Below, one piece after another: positions 9,422-21,051 of a stretch of DNA of 64,000 nucleotides. How positions within the stretch are numbered: position 1 is the stretch's first letter; every line of letters starts with the position of its first letter. The notes below the pieces were generated by a model. The model saw nothing but the letters and a program-made list of their open reading frames with translations, ran no database searches and had not been told where the DNA came from. Location of the stretch: the NCBI GenBank assembly GCA_001602415.1, contig CP012155.1:1-64000 (forward strand). Reading direction: 5' to 3'. This DNA is from Bacteroidetes bacterium UKL13-3 (lineage in GTDB: Bacteria > Bacteroidota > Bacteroidia > UKL13-3). The position numbers and the translations under genes are program-made.

Positions 9422-10490
9422 TGGTACAACTCAATAGCTTGTGGTCGCTAAACTCAAAGACTTTAGCGTAGTAATTTGACGATTGAAAGGATGCATCATG
9501 CAACATGTAATCAATACGGAAAGACGGCATAGCACCTACATACGTTCTACTAAAACCTGATCCTGCCTCTACAAATGCATCTTTCATTTTACCTTTAACA
9601 GTACGAAAAGCATATGATGTTGGCGAGTCATTAAAATCACCCGTGAGGATTATTTTATGTGGAGAAGCTTCAATAAAATCACGCACTGCCTCTGCTTGTT
9701 TAGCACGTTTTACAAATGCACGTTTTAGTTTTTTGGTAATGGTTGTGTATTGCGATACAGCAGAATCGTTGGTAAGGCTGATGTTTTTAACGGCATCGTA
9801 TTGTGGTGGATCAAACTTGATAGACTGCAAATGTGTATTGATGATACGGACCGTATCGCCATGGGCTACAATATCGGCAAACAACGTAAAATTACTTGTT
9901 TCCTCTTGATGCTCTACCACGCCCGAATCAATTATGGGATATCTACTAAAAATAACCATTCCTTTTCCATTTAAAGTCCCCTCATTATCCAAACCAATAT
10001 TGTATGCATAAAAGCCTTTCATTCGTTTGAATAAACGCTTAAACATATTCTTTTCAATAGGTGTATGGTAATTTTGAAACTCCTGAAAACACAATACATC
10101 AGGATTTATTTTGTCTAGTATTTCAAAAAATCGATCGGGTTGTTCAATCTTTTTGCTTTCATAAGCTCCGAAATATTTTGAGTTAAAACTTACAATTGAA
10201 AGGCTATTTTCATTTTCGGATGTTGCTTTGGCTCCAAATTGCACGTAGGATGGAATAAAGTTATATCCTAACAAAATAATAATTAGTGAATACAAAAAGC
10301 GTAATTTAAAAACAGCAATCCAATACACCATCAACACACAATTGAGCAAAACCAAAACAGGATAAGCCAATCCTAAAAATGCAACAGGCCAATATAACTC
10401 GGGGCTCACAAACGGTGCTACGTAAGATAGCAATAACGCCAAAATAGCCAGTCCATTGAGCGCAAATACAATTCGGTTGATGATAAACAT
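9408..10490 (-). CDS. Membrane-anchored endonuclease/exonuclease/phosphatase-family protein
   Basis: 360 residues: three N-terminal membrane segments (about 8-80) then an EEP-fold catalytic domain facing outward. Catalytic residues visible are E137 (CFQEF), H220 (NTHLQS), D285 and N287 (TGDFND) and D349-H350 (FSDHK), so the site is complete. The family covers nucleases, phosphodiesterases and sphingomyelinases; substrate unknown. Its start overlaps the stop of the upstream rhomboid (TAATG arrangement), making it the third gene of a rhomboid-rhomboid-EEP operon. Confidence 0.88.
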   Translation of the reverse strand: MFIINRIVFALNGLAILALLLSYVAPFVSPELYWPVAFLGLAYPVLVLLNCVLMVYWIAVFKLRFLYSLIIILLGYNFIPSYVQFGAKATSENENSLSIVSFNSKYFGAYESKKIEQPDRFFEILDKINPDVLCFQEFQNYHTPIEKNMFKRLFKRMKGFYAYNIGLDNEGTLNGKGMVIFSRYPIIDSGVVEHQEETSNFTLFADIVAHGDTVRIINTHLQSIKFDPPQYDAVKNISLTNDSAVSQYTTITKKLKRAFVKRAKQAEAVRDFIEASPHKIILTGDFNDSPTSYAFRTVKGKMKDAFVEAGSGFSRTYVGAMPSFRIDYMLHDASFQSSNYYAKVFEFSDHKLLSCTIKLK

Positions 10491-11353
10491 TAGTCGTTAC
10501 TCGCTTTAAACAATTGTTCTTTTTCCTTTTTACTTAAACTGTCATACCCAGATTTCGAAATCTTATCTAAAATCAAATCAATTTCTTCCTGACTAGGTTT
10601 GTAAGGCGTTTCCGTTTTCATGTAGGTGGTACGGTAATATATTTTCACGTTCGATTTTTTTCCGAACATGTTTCTCAACCATTGTGGTAACAAATACTTT
10701 TCGTGATATAAATATTTGATATACAAATAACCAAAAAGTGCACCACCTAAATGAGCTATATGCCCACCGGGATTTTGTTGCGGAATGCTTACCACATCCA
10801 ACGCAACAGTAACCAAGGCAATATATTTTAACCTAACTGTTCCAAACAACAATAGCTGAATGGGATAATTGGGAAGCAGCGTTGCCGTTGCCACAACAAT
10901 AGACAATACACCTGCCGAAGCTCCTAATGCATACGCCCCCGATATGGCATTTTCAAAAACCGGAAATACGTTATAACAAATAAGAAAAAGGATTCCACCA
11001 ACAATTCCACCACCAAAATAAGATTCAAATACCTTTTGGTTTCCGATGTATTCATGCAATAAATTTCCCAACCAAAACAACCACAACATGTTAAACAAAA
11101 TGTGAAAAAAACCATCATGCAAAAACATGTAGGTAACAATACTCCATGGTTGCATCAGCAATTTCCCAAGCGCTGCAGGCAACATAAAATGCTGCAAAGC
11201 CGGATTCATGGTATCGCCAACTATACCGGCAAAAAACATAAACACATTTACGAGGGCTGTGAGTAAAAACACAGCCACATTCACAATGATGATTTTGCGA
11301 ACAGCATTGTTGTTTTTATTGAATGTGTACTTTAACTCTTCGAGCAATGTCAT
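10490..11353 (-). CDS. Rhomboid intramembrane serine protease (second of pair)
   Basis: A 287-residue rhomboid. The HxxxxHxxxN pattern (H79, H84, N88), the GASAG nucleophile motif (Ser146) and the dyad His201 (IAHLGG) are all present, so it should cleave membrane proteins within the bilayer. After the last membrane segment is a cytoplasmic tail (about 225-287) ending in a small helical motif (IDLILDKISKSGYDSLSKKEKEQL) often found on Bacteroidota rhomboids. One base separates it from the upstream rhomboid, and it overlaps the EEP gene downstream. Confidence 0.93.
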   Translation of the reverse strand: MTLLEELKYTFNKNNNAVRKIIIVNVAVFLLTALVNVFMFFAGIVGDTMNPALQHFMLPAALGKLLMQPWSIVTYMFLHDGFFHILFNMLWLFWLGNLLHEYIGNQKVFESYFGGGIVGGILFLICYNVFPVFENAISGAYALGASAGVLSIVVATATLLPNYPIQLLLFGTVRLKYIALVTVALDVVSIPQQNPGGHIAHLGGALFGYLYIKYLYHEKYLLPQWLRNMFGKKSNVKIYYRTTYMKTETPYKPSQEEIDLILDKISKSGYDSLSKKEKEQLFKASND

Positions 11354-11354
11354 G

Positions 11355-12182
11355 TTAGTAAAACGAATTTCTATTGGTTTTATTCCAAATTTTTATCAAG
11401 ATAAACCCAAACAACATGCCACCCAAATGCGCGAAGTGCGCCACATTGTCGGATGGATTATTAGCAAATCCCTGATACAATTCAATAGCTCCATAACCAA
11501 TAACGAAGTATTTTGCTTTAATGGGAACCGGTATAAACAACATCATCAATTCGGTGTTGGGAAACAACATTCCAAAAGCCAGTAACAAACCAAACACAGC
11601 ACCCGAAGCCCCTACAGTTGGCACATTTAGTTTGCGTTGTAGCAAAGCATCAGCAATCTCTAGTGAGCTTTGCGTATATTGTGGGTTTTGTGGTTGTGTT
11701 TGCCATTGATTGATAAAATCATTTACAATACTGCTTTTCGCAAGAGCAGCATCTTTATCCAACAATCTTACAAACGCATCAATATTTGGATCTAAAGCAT
11801 AATTAGCAATAGCACTCTTGAGCGAATAAATTTCGTATCCATTTACACCCAACAATAAAGCAGCAGCACCAAATGCTGTTACAAAATAATAGATGAAAAA
11901 GCGTTTGGGTCCCCAATAATTTTCGAGCACGTTTCCGAACATCCACAACGAAAACATATTGAAAAACAAATGCATTAAACTACCATGCATAAACACATGG
12001 GTAATGAGTTGGTAAGGTTTAAAGTGACTCGACTCAGGGAAATACAATCCCATGCTTTCGTTTAAGCTATAGTTAAATCGCGCCTCCACAACAATGTTTG
12101 CTAAAAAACAAAGCCCGTTAATAATGAGCAGATTTTTAACAACAACTGGAAGTATAGAAAAACCGGAACGAAATGAACTCAT
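11355..12182 (-). CDS. Rhomboid intramembrane serine protease with loop insertion (first of pair)
   Basis: 275 residues from the ATG giving MSSFRSGFS; an upstream in-frame ATG adds 14 hydrophobic residues and is less likely. H66, H71, N75, Ser193 (GASGAVFG) and His252 (AHLGG) form a complete rhomboid active site. Between the second and the serine-bearing segments lies a hydrophilic insertion of about 70 residues (115-188), absent from the neighbouring paralogue, which would project from the membrane and could shape substrate access. First gene of the operon. Confidence 0.92.
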   Translation of the reverse strand: MSSFRSGFSILPVVVKNLLIINGLCFLANIVVEARFNYSLNESMGLYFPESSHFKPYQLITHVFMHGSLMHLFFNMFSLWMFGNVLENYWGPKRFFIYYFVTAFGAAALLLGVNGYEIYSLKSAIANYALDPNIDAFVRLLDKDAALAKSSIVNDFINQWQTQPQNPQYTQSSLEIADALLQRKLNVPTVGASGAVFGLLLAFGMLFPNTELMMLFIPVPIKAKYFVIGYGAIELYQGFANNPSDNVAHFAHLGGMLFGFILIKIWNKTNRNSFY

Positions 12183-12210
12183 GCGTGAAATAATAAGGTT
12201 CAAAAATAAA

Positions 12211-12240
12211 AAAATAGCTGTCAATGCTGACAGCTATTTT
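12211..12240. terminator. Perfect 13-bp hairpin terminator
   Basis: Arms 12211-12223 and 12228-12240 are perfectly complementary with a 4-nt ATGC loop and A/T-rich outer ends. It lies between the sigma-factor gene and the rhomboid operon, both minus strand, and most likely ends the sigma transcript. A second weak hairpin (CCGCA/TGCGG) lies around 12260. Confidence 0.85.
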
Positions 12241-12290
12241 CAGTAATACTTATGAACAACCGCACTTACAGTAGTTGCGGGTGAACACTT

Positions 12291-13154
12291 TTAACCTAAA
12301 TATGCTTTTAAGATTTTACTTTTCGATGATTTACGTAATCTGCGAAGTGCTTTTTCTTTAATTTGACGAACACGTTCACGTGTTAATCCGATTTTTTCAC
12401 TGATATCTTCCAACGTATGTGCAGGACCACCATCCAATCCGTAATAAAACTTCAACACATCTTTTTCCTTTTCGGAAAGTGTTGAAATAACACGGTTAAT
12501 TTCTTTTTGAAGCGACTCGTTGATTAACTGAACATCAGGACGAGGCTCATCATTGCTATCCAAAATACCCAATAATGTATTGTCTTCACCATCGGTTAAC
12601 GGTGCATCAATAGATAAATGACGACCGGTAGAACGCATGGCATTCTCAACCTCCTGAATCGGAATTTCCATTTCGATGGCAATTTCTTCAACAGTTGGTT
12701 CACGCTCTAAACGTTGCTCCAACTTTGCAGCTGTACTACCAATACGACCAATAGATCCAACTTTATTTAGTGGCAAACGAACAATACGAGATTGATCGGC
12801 CAAAGCTTGGAGGATGGATTGACGAATCCACCATACTGCATATGAAATGAATTTGAAACCACGTGTTTCATCAAAACGTTTGGCGGCTTTAATCAAACCT
12901 AAGTTTCCTTCGTTAATTAAGTCTCCTAATGTTAATCCTTGATTTTGGTATTGTTTTGAAACGGAAACAACGAAACGTAAGTTTGCGTTTACCAGTCTTT
13001 CCAATGCTACTTGATCGCCTTCACGGATTCTACGTGCCAATTCAACCTCTTCCTGAGCGTCAATCATTGGAACTTTACTAATCTCGTTAAGGTATTTATC
13101 GAGTGATTTGCTTTCGCGGTTGGTAAACTGTTTGCTAATTTTGAGCTGCCTCAT
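12291..13154 (-). CDS. rpoD: Primary RNA polymerase sigma factor (sigma-70, RpoD type)
   Basis: 287 residues, the short form of the housekeeping sigma factor typical of Bacteroidota, which lacks region 1.1. Region 1.2 ([14 protein letters not shown]), 2.1-2.4 ([49 protein letters not shown]), region 3 and the 4.2 helix-turn-helix ([23 protein letters not shown]) are intact. It would direct recognition of the TAnnTTTG/-33 TTG promoters seen in this window. Monocistronic. Confidence 0.97.
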   Translation of the reverse strand: MRQLKISKQFTNRESKSLDKYLNEISKVPMIDAQEEVELARRIREGDQVALERLVNANLRFVVSVSKQYQNQGLTLGDLINEGNLGLIKAAKRFDETRGFKFISYAVWWIRQSILQALADQSRIVRLPLNKVGSIGRIGSTAAKLEQRLEREPTVEEIAIEMEIPIQEVENAMRSTGRHLSIDAPLTDGEDNTLLGILDSNDEPRPDVQLINESLQKEINRVISTLSEKEKDVLKFYYGLDGGPAHTLEDISEKIGLTRERVRQIKEKALRRLRKSSKSKILKAYLG

Positions 13155-13408
13155 ATCTGTATATAACTCTCTTTCTGTTTAAAAGGATTGCAAATTTCGA
13201 GAAAAGATAACGTTTTTTAGCACAATGTCAACAACATACCTGCAAATATTTAAACACCAGACGGTTACAATAGGTGATTTTAATCAACCATACATAAACC
13301 AACTTTGGCGAGATGTTTGTTAACGAGGCTTTCAACGCTTTTACTTTCCCCTTTTTAACGATTAACCTTTCAGATCCTGTATCTTCAAAACCTTAAAATA
13401 ATCGTAAA

Positions 13409-13753
13409 ATGTCGAAATACCCTCCTTGCCCAAAATGTAAATCTGAATACACCTATGAATTGGGTGAAATGCTTGCCTGCCCAGAGTGCGGACATGAATG
13501 GAGCATTGCTGTTATTGATGAAATAATGGAAGAAACGGGTTTAGTGGTAAAAGATAGCAACGGAACACTATTACAAAATGGTGATTCGGTTACCATTATT
13601 AAAAACTTACCCGTGAAGGGCTCTCCAAAAGACATTAAAGTCGGTACCAAAGTGAAAAACATCAAGTTAGTAGATGGCAACCACAATATCGATTGCAAAA
13701 TTGAAGGCTTTGGTTCGATGGCACTGAAGTCGGAGTTTGTGAGAAAAGCGTAA
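13409..13753 (+). CDS. PhnA/YjdM family zinc-ribbon protein
   Basis: 114 residues with an N-terminal zinc ribbon (C7/C10 and C24/C27) and the PhnA C-terminal beta domain ([13 protein letters not shown]...[33 protein letters not shown]). Despite the historic name, this family has no proven phosphonate role here, and no phn genes adjoin it. Small soluble cytoplasmic protein, monocistronic, divergent from the sigma factor. Confidence 0.93.
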   Translation: MSKYPPCPKCKSEYTYELGEMLACPECGHEWSIAVIDEIMEETGLVVKDSNGTLLQNGDSVTIIKNLPVKGSPKDIKVGTKVKNIKLVDGNHNIDCKIEGFGSMALKSEFVRKA

Positions 13754-14035
13754 ACATCACGCAACGTGCGCAAACAAATAAAAGCCACAGATTACGCCAA
13801 TTTATTTTTGATTTGGGTAAACTGTAGTTAGTTCCTCATAAGCAGATTATAGTGAAAGTAGAGGTCCATTTCTTGGTTAAACTATATACATCAAATAAAG
13901 ATTGTTAGTTTATTGCTTTAAAATTTGTTTCTTCGTCAATTCCAAAACATTAAACCTCATTAAAAATGATAGTCAAATTACGAATGGCAATTCTGGCGTT
14001 ATTTCAACTTGCCAATTGATGTTCGGCAATGACCA

Positions 14036-16750
14036 CTAATTATCATATCCCAAATTTGGAGCCAGCCATTTTTCAACGTACTCCACCGAAACATTTTTTC
14101 GCTTAGCATATTCTTCTACCTGATCCTTTTGAATTTTACCTACTGCAAAATATTTACTTCCCGGATTGGCAAAATAAAAACCACTTACTGCAGCTGTTGG
14201 GTACATCGCAAAGTTTTCGGTTAGTGTTATACCTGTTGTTGTTTCTGCTTGAAGCAGGTCGAATAATTTACGTTTTTCGGTATGATCTGGGCAAGCAGGA
14301 TAACCTGGTGCTGGGCGAATACTATCGTATTTTTCTTTGATAATTTCTTCATCGGTGAGGTTTTCGTCTTTGGCAAATCCCCAGTATTCCTTGCGCACCA
14401 ACTCATGCATTTTTTCGGCAAATGCTTCAGCTAACCTATCGGCAATGGATTTAATCATGATACTGTTGTAATCATCATGGTCTTTTTCGTAAGCCTCAAT
14501 CAATGGTTCAATTCCAATGCCTGCAGTTACCGCAAACATTCCCATATAATCCTGTTTACCCGATTCCTTTTGTGCCACAAAATCAGCTAAACATAAATAA
14601 GGTTGATCGGCTGCTTTCTCATTTTGTTGCCTCAAAAAGTTAAAGGTCATTTCAGATTTGAGATTTTGGATTTGAGATTGCGAATTTTCCTCTTTTATAA
14701 CAACATCATCGCCCACCGCGTTTGCTTCATAAAAACCAATTACTCCTTTTGCTTTCAACAGTTTTTTGCTGATTACTTCATCCAACATGCGGTTGGCATC
14801 ATCAAACAACTTCTTAGCTTCAACACCAATAATTTTATCTTCAAAAATTGCAGGGTATTTCCCAACCAACTCCCATGTTAAGAAGAATGGAGTCCAATCA
14901 ATACGTTGGCGAAGGTCTTCTAAAGGAAAATCATCAAACACTTTTGTTCCTAGAAAGGTTGGCTTCACAATAGTATCAAACTCAACCTTAAATTTATGTT
15001 CGCGCGCTTTCTCTAACGATATGAAGTTTTTATCCTTTTTACGGTTTTTATAATCAATACGGAATTGTTCGTAGTCGGCTTTTATTTTGGCTTGAGTTAC
15101 CGGACGTTGATCGGGACTAATCAAACTTTGCGCAACAGGTACACTCTTACTTGCATCCAATACATGCACAACTGGACCGGAATATACAGGATCAATTTTT
15201 ACAGCCGTGTGCGCACGTGAAGTTGTGGCACCACCAATTAATAATGGGGTTTTCATTCCCAATCGTTCCATCTCTTTGGCCACATGCACCATCTCATCCA
15301 AACTTGGCGTAATGAGTCCGCTTAAACCAATTACATCTACTTTTTCGCGCAAAGCTACCTCCAGAATTTTTTCAGCAGGCACCATCACGCCAATATCAAT
15401 AATCTCAAAATTGTTACATGCCAAAACTACTCCCACAATATTTTTCCCAATATCGTGAACATCTCCTTTAACCGTAGCCATTAAAATACGACCTTGATTG
15501 GTGCTCATGTCACCATTTTTACGTTTTTCTTCTTCCATATACGGCATTAGGTAGGCAACAGCCTTTTTCATCACACGCGCACTTTTCACCACCTGCGGCA
15601 AAAACATTTTTCCTTGTCCGAACAAATCGCCCACCACACTCATTCCCGACATAAGCGGGCCTTCAATAACTTCAAGTGGCTTGTCAAATTTCTGACGCGA
15701 TTCTTCCGTATCTACATCAATATATTCAATTATTCCTTTTACCAATGCATGACTCAGTCGCTCTTCAACCGTTCCTTTTCGCCATTCTTCATCTATAATA
15801 TTTACTTTACCTTTTCCTTTTACACGCTCAGCCAATTCGAGTAAGCGTTCTGTTGCATCTTCTTTTCTATCCAATAACACATCTTCAACATGCTCCAGCA
15901 ATTCTTTATCAATTTGATCGTAAACCTCCAACTGGCTAGGATTTACAATACCCATATCCATTCCGTTTTTAATGGCATGATACAAAAACGCAGAGTGCAT
16001 GGCTTCGCGCACCTTATCATTACCACGGAACGAAAATGATACGTTAGAAACGCCACCACTAATTTTTGCTCCAGGCAAATTTTCTTTAATCCATTTGGTT
16101 GCTCTAAAAAAGTCGAGTGCATTTTTTCGATGCTCTTCCATTCCTGTTGCTACCGGAAATATATTCGGATCAAAAATGATATCACCTGCCGGGAAGTGAA
16201 CTTTTTCTGTTAGAATTCGGTAGGCTCTTTCGGCAATTTCTATTCTACGCTCATAGTTGTCGGCCTGTCCTACTTCATCAAACAACATCACAATTACAGC
16301 TGCTCCGTATCGTTTAATTGTTTTAGCTTGTTTGATAAATTCCTCTTCTCCACCTTTCATGGAAATGGAGTTTACAATGGGTTTACCTTGCACACACTTT
16401 AAACCCGCTTCGATGATTTCCCATTTCGATGAATCAATCATAATTGGAACTCTTGAAATATCGGGCTCGGAAGCAATAAGGTTTAAAAAACGAACCATTG
16501 ATTCAACTCCGTCAATCATCCCCTCATCCATATTGATATCAATGATTTGGGCGCCACCTTGCACTTGCTCGCGAGCAACATCTAACGCTTCTTCAAAATT
16601 CCCCTCTTTTATTAAACGTAAAAATTTTTTTGAACCAGTAACGTTTGTACGCTCACCTACATTGGTAAAATTGGCTCCTTCGTAAATTACTAAAGGTTCT
16701 AATCCTGAAAGTTTAAGTGTATAGTTTTTTGTATTATTCTCCGTAATCAT
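14036..16750 (-). CDS. metH: Cobalamin-dependent methionine synthase lacking the homocysteine domain
   Basis: 904 residues containing, in order, the pterin (methyltetrahydrofolate) domain (about 20-290), the cap and B12-binding domain with DVHDIGKN, whose His432 is the lower cobalt ligand, and the AdoMet reactivation domain (about 570-904, with [12 protein letters not shown]). The roughly 330-residue N-terminal zinc/homocysteine domain of full-length MetH is absent; in Bacteroidota it is usually a separate protein, commonly encoded next door, but no such gene is in this window. Residues 689-701 ([13 protein letters not shown]) come from a heptanucleotide repeat in a reactivation-domain loop. 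The leader carries interlocking inverted repeats ending at the start codon. Confidence 0.96.
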   Translation of the reverse strand: MITENNTKNYTLKLSGLEPLVIYEGANFTNVGERTNVTGSKKFLRLIKEGNFEEALDVAREQVQGGAQIIDINMDEGMIDGVESMVRFLNLIASEPDISRVPIMIDSSKWEIIEAGLKCVQGKPIVNSISMKGGEEEFIKQAKTIKRYGAAVIVMLFDEVGQADNYERRIEIAERAYRILTEKVHFPAGDIIFDPNIFPVATGMEEHRKNALDFFRATKWIKENLPGAKISGGVSNVSFSFRGNDKVREAMHSAFLYHAIKNGMDMGIVNPSQLEVYDQIDKELLEHVEDVLLDRKEDATERLLELAERVKGKGKVNIIDEEWRKGTVEERLSHALVKGIIEYIDVDTEESRQKFDKPLEVIEGPLMSGMSVVGDLFGQGKMFLPQVVKSARVMKKAVAYLMPYMEEEKRKNGDMSTNQGRILMATVKGDVHDIGKNIVGVVLACNNFEIIDIGVMVPAEKILEVALREKVDVIGLSGLITPSLDEMVHVAKEMERLGMKTPLLIGGATTSRAHTAVKIDPVYSGPVVHVLDASKSVPVAQSLISPDQRPVTQAKIKADYEQFRIDYKNRKKDKNFISLEKAREHKFKVEFDTIVKPTFLGTKVFDDFPLEDLRQRIDWTPFFLTWELVGKYPAIFEDKIIGVEAKKLFDDANRMLDEVISKKLLKAKGVIGFYEANAVGDDVVIKEENSQSQIQNLKSEMTFNFLRQQNEKAADQPYLCLADFVAQKESGKQDYMGMFAVTAGIGIEPLIEAYEKDHDDYNSIMIKSIADRLAEAFAEKMHELVRKEYWGFAKDENLTDEEIIKEKYDSIRPAPGYPACPDHTEKRKLFDLLQAETTTGITLTENFAMYPTAAVSGFYFANPGSKYFAVGKIQKDQVEEYAKRKNVSVEYVEKWLAPNLGYDN
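14648..14686 (-). repeat. Heptanucleotide tandem repeat inside metH
   Basis: On the plus strand units TCAGATT, TGAGATT, TTGGATT, TGAGATT, GCGAATT follow each other at exact 7-nt period (14652-14686). Three units make seven codons, so the reading frame is kept. It encodes the loop [13 protein letters not shown]. Confidence 0.8.
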
Positions 16751-16815
16751 TGGTAATATCTATAAGGTGCAAATTAGCATCGGAATAAAGTATTTACCAA
16801 CTTATTATAGATATT
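16750..16815 (-). promoter_or_regulatory. metH leader with interlocking inverted repeats
   Basis: Two perfect inverted repeats interlock: AATATCTATAA (16755-16765) with its complement at 16805-16815, and TTGGTAA (16750-16756) with its complement at 16794-16800. In the mRNA the order is A, B, A', B', the topology of an H-type pseudoknot or of two alternative hairpins; the last arm includes the A of the metH AUG. No match to SAM-I, SAM-II or cobalamin riboswitch consensus was recognised. Confidence 0.5.
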
Positions 16816-16908
16816 TTGACATGCAGGTTAAACATGTGGCCTGATGATTACTTAAACTTTGATATTGTTGCTATTAAAACTGAATAACCTCTTATATCAA
16901 GTTACACA

Positions 16909-18986
<2,078 letters not shown>

Positions 18987-18997
18987 GGGTTCCAGAG

Positions 18998-20038
18998 TTA
19001 GGCATTACTTGGAAAAACCCAAGCCAGATGCGTATTATATTTTAGTAAGCCTTTAGAGACAATAAGTGGCGATGGTGTATTGTTGGTATATAAACTTCCG
19101 GTTCCGAGTCCTTGAGGTAGTTTTAGGTCGTAATTGGCGCACCATTGCGCAATCGCATTTAAGCCTATATTACTCTCCAAGGCCGATGTTGCCCACCATC
19201 CAATATTCTGTTTTTGTGCATGTTTAACCCAACAATCAGATACTGCCAATCCACCAATGAGTGTTGGTTTTATGATGATGTATTGCGGCCTAATGAATGT
19301 AAGTAGTTTTTCACCCTCTAAGGCAACATCCACACCAATCAATTCTTCATCAAGTGCAATGGGAATAGGCGTTTTTAAACAAAGCTCATGCATATAATAC
19401 GGCTGCTTGGCGCGAATGGGCTGCTCAATAGAGTGAATGTCAAACCGCGAAAGTTCCTTTAATTTCTGATCAGCTTCTTCGGTTGTAAAACCACCATTTG
19501 CATCCAGCCTTAATTCAACTTTAAAAGCCGAATAGCGTTTTCGGAAGCTTTCTAACATCCTACATTCTTCATCAAAATCAAGTGCACCCACTTTAAACTT
19601 AATACAATCAAAACCTTGTTCCACTTTTGTAAAGGCCTCTTCCAACATTTCTGTTTTTGTATTCATCCACACCAATCCGTTTATATGAATGGGATTACCA
19701 GCAATAAAAGAGTTATTGTAAACGGTAAAAGGATTATCGAACCCAAGAGATAAAAAGGCAACCTCAAAGGCAAACCGGAGTGATGGAAAATCTTTAAGTG
19801 GCAGGGCATCTATAGGCAAACCATCATTGATAAAGGCAATACATTCTTTCAGTTTTTGTTCAAAATCGGGTCGATCGTCTATGCTTAATCCCTTGAGAGG
19901 AGCCGCTTCACCATAACCCATTCTATTACCATTTTTAAGAACTATGTAATATGCAACATGATTTTGCATAACACCACGAGATGTTTGCGCTGGCTTTTTA
20001 AACACCAATTCGTATTGAAAATAGGATGCTGCAATCAT
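18998..20038 (-). CDS. menC: o-Succinylbenzoate synthase
   Basis: Enolase-superfamily enzyme that dehydrates SHCHC to o-succinylbenzoate in menaquinone synthesis. Visible catalytic residues: KFK (K147/K149), metal ligands D179 (LRLDANGG), E205 (SIEQP) and D230 (ALDEE), and K257 (IIKPTLIGG). Length 346. Its start overlaps the end of menA by 4 bp, so the two form an operon and the MenC role is favoured over the related dipeptide epimerases or N-acylamino acid racemases. Confidence 0.93.
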   Translation of the reverse strand: MIAASYFQYELVFKKPAQTSRGVMQNHVAYYIVLKNGNRMGYGEAAPLKGLSIDDRPDFEQKLKECIAFINDGLPIDALPLKDFPSLRFAFEVAFLSLGFDNPFTVYNNSFIAGNPIHINGLVWMNTKTEMLEEAFTKVEQGFDCIKFKVGALDFDEECRMLESFRKRYSAFKVELRLDANGGFTTEEADQKLKELSRFDIHSIEQPIRAKQPYYMHELCLKTPIPIALDEELIGVDVALEGEKLLTFIRPQYIIIKPTLIGGLAVSDCWVKHAQKQNIGWWATSALESNIGLNAIAQWCANYDLKLPQGLGTGSLYTNNTPSPLIVSKGLLKYNTHLAWVFPSNA

Positions 20039-21000
20039 GGCTTTGCAAAGGTGTTAATGAGTTCAGAAACCATAAGCAATCTGGAGCCAATGTGCGTTAA
20101 GATAAACACCAAAACAAATAGTAGTGTTCCTAAAGATAATTGTTTTAAAAACCCATTATAAACAGGTGAAGGGTCTGTTGTTAAAACCCCTTTCCAGGCT
20201 TTTACAATTAATACCATAGCAGGAAGCTGAAGCAAAAGTAACCAATGAGTATAACCAATGATCAAGTATGCCATGAATGAAAGCAAGGCCACTGAAATGA
20301 GAGCAGAATGGTAAACGCGCGCTTTGTGTAATCCGATTTTTACTGGAATGGTGAATTTTCCGGATGCTTGATCATTTTCGATGTCTCGAATATTATTAGT
20401 ATTTAATACCGCTGTACTCAACAAACCAACGCCAACGGTTGGCAAAAATATTTTCCAATCACTGCTCCAATTAAAGGCTAATCCATTACACAATAGAAAT
20501 GTTCCGATAACTGATACCGGACCAAAAAAAACAAAAACTGCAACATCACCTAATCCGCTGTATCCGTATGCTCGTTTTCCAACTGTATATTTAATAGCTG
20601 CAATAATAGCAATCACTCCTAACGCAAAAAAAACTAAGAATATGGCGTTTAATTGACCTTGTGTTGCATTATACAGCAAGCTTATTCCACTTGTGAGTGA
20701 GAGGATAACAAACAGAATGATGGCATTTTTCATTTGCAAAGTAGTGATGTTTCCACTTTGTAAGGCCCTCATGTTTCCTACGCGATTGTCATTATCAGTT
20801 CCTTTTATAAAATCGCCATAATCGTTTGCAAGGTTGGATAATATTTGCAAGCAAATAGCTGTACAAATGCAAAGTACAGCAACTGTTCCTGTTGCACTGT
20901 AGTGCAAATCGGAAAGTGCAATGCCCAGTAGAATTGCTGATGCTGCCAATGGCAATGTGCGCAGGCGCATGGCGCTAACCCAAGTTTTTAGTGTACTCAT
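20035..21000 (-). CDS. menA: 1,4-Dihydroxy-2-naphthoate polyprenyltransferase
   Basis: UbiA-family membrane prenyltransferase that attaches the isoprenoid tail in menaquinone synthesis. About eight or nine membrane segments; the first Asp-rich motif is NDYGDFIKGTDND (about 59-71) and the second is NNIRDIENDQASGK (about 205-218), which bind the Mg-diphosphate. 321 residues. Overlaps menC by 4 bp. Other men genes are not in the window. Implies menaquinone as respiratory quinone. Confidence 0.95.
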   Translation of the reverse strand: MSTLKTWVSAMRLRTLPLAASAILLGIALSDLHYSATGTVAVLCICTAICLQILSNLANDYGDFIKGTDNDNRVGNMRALQSGNITTLQMKNAIILFVILSLTSGISLLYNATQGQLNAIFLVFFALGVIAIIAAIKYTVGKRAYGYSGLGDVAVFVFFGPVSVIGTFLLCNGLAFNWSSDWKIFLPTVGVGLLSTAVLNTNNIRDIENDQASGKFTIPVKIGLHKARVYHSALISVALLSFMAYLIIGYTHWLLLLQLPAMVLIVKAWKGVLTTDPSPVYNGFLKQLSLGTLLFVLVFILTHIGSRLLMVSELINTFAKP

Positions 21001-21051
21001 ACATTCATATTAACAACAGAACTGCTTGAATGGATTGACTTTTGATTTCTT

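Noticed and set aside
11355-12224. Earlier start for the first rhomboid
   Set aside because: The extra 14 residues are only hydrophobic and overlap a terminator hairpin; the ATG at 12182 gives a normal rhomboid N-terminus.
13754-14035. Possible RNA gene between phnA-like gene and metH
   Set aside because: No stable fold, tRNA, 6S or tmRNA signature seen.
16750-16908. Known SAM or cobalamin riboswitch before metH
   Set aside because: No SAM-I kink-turn, SAM-II core or cobalamin B12-box sequence could be found; only the interlocking repeats are supported.
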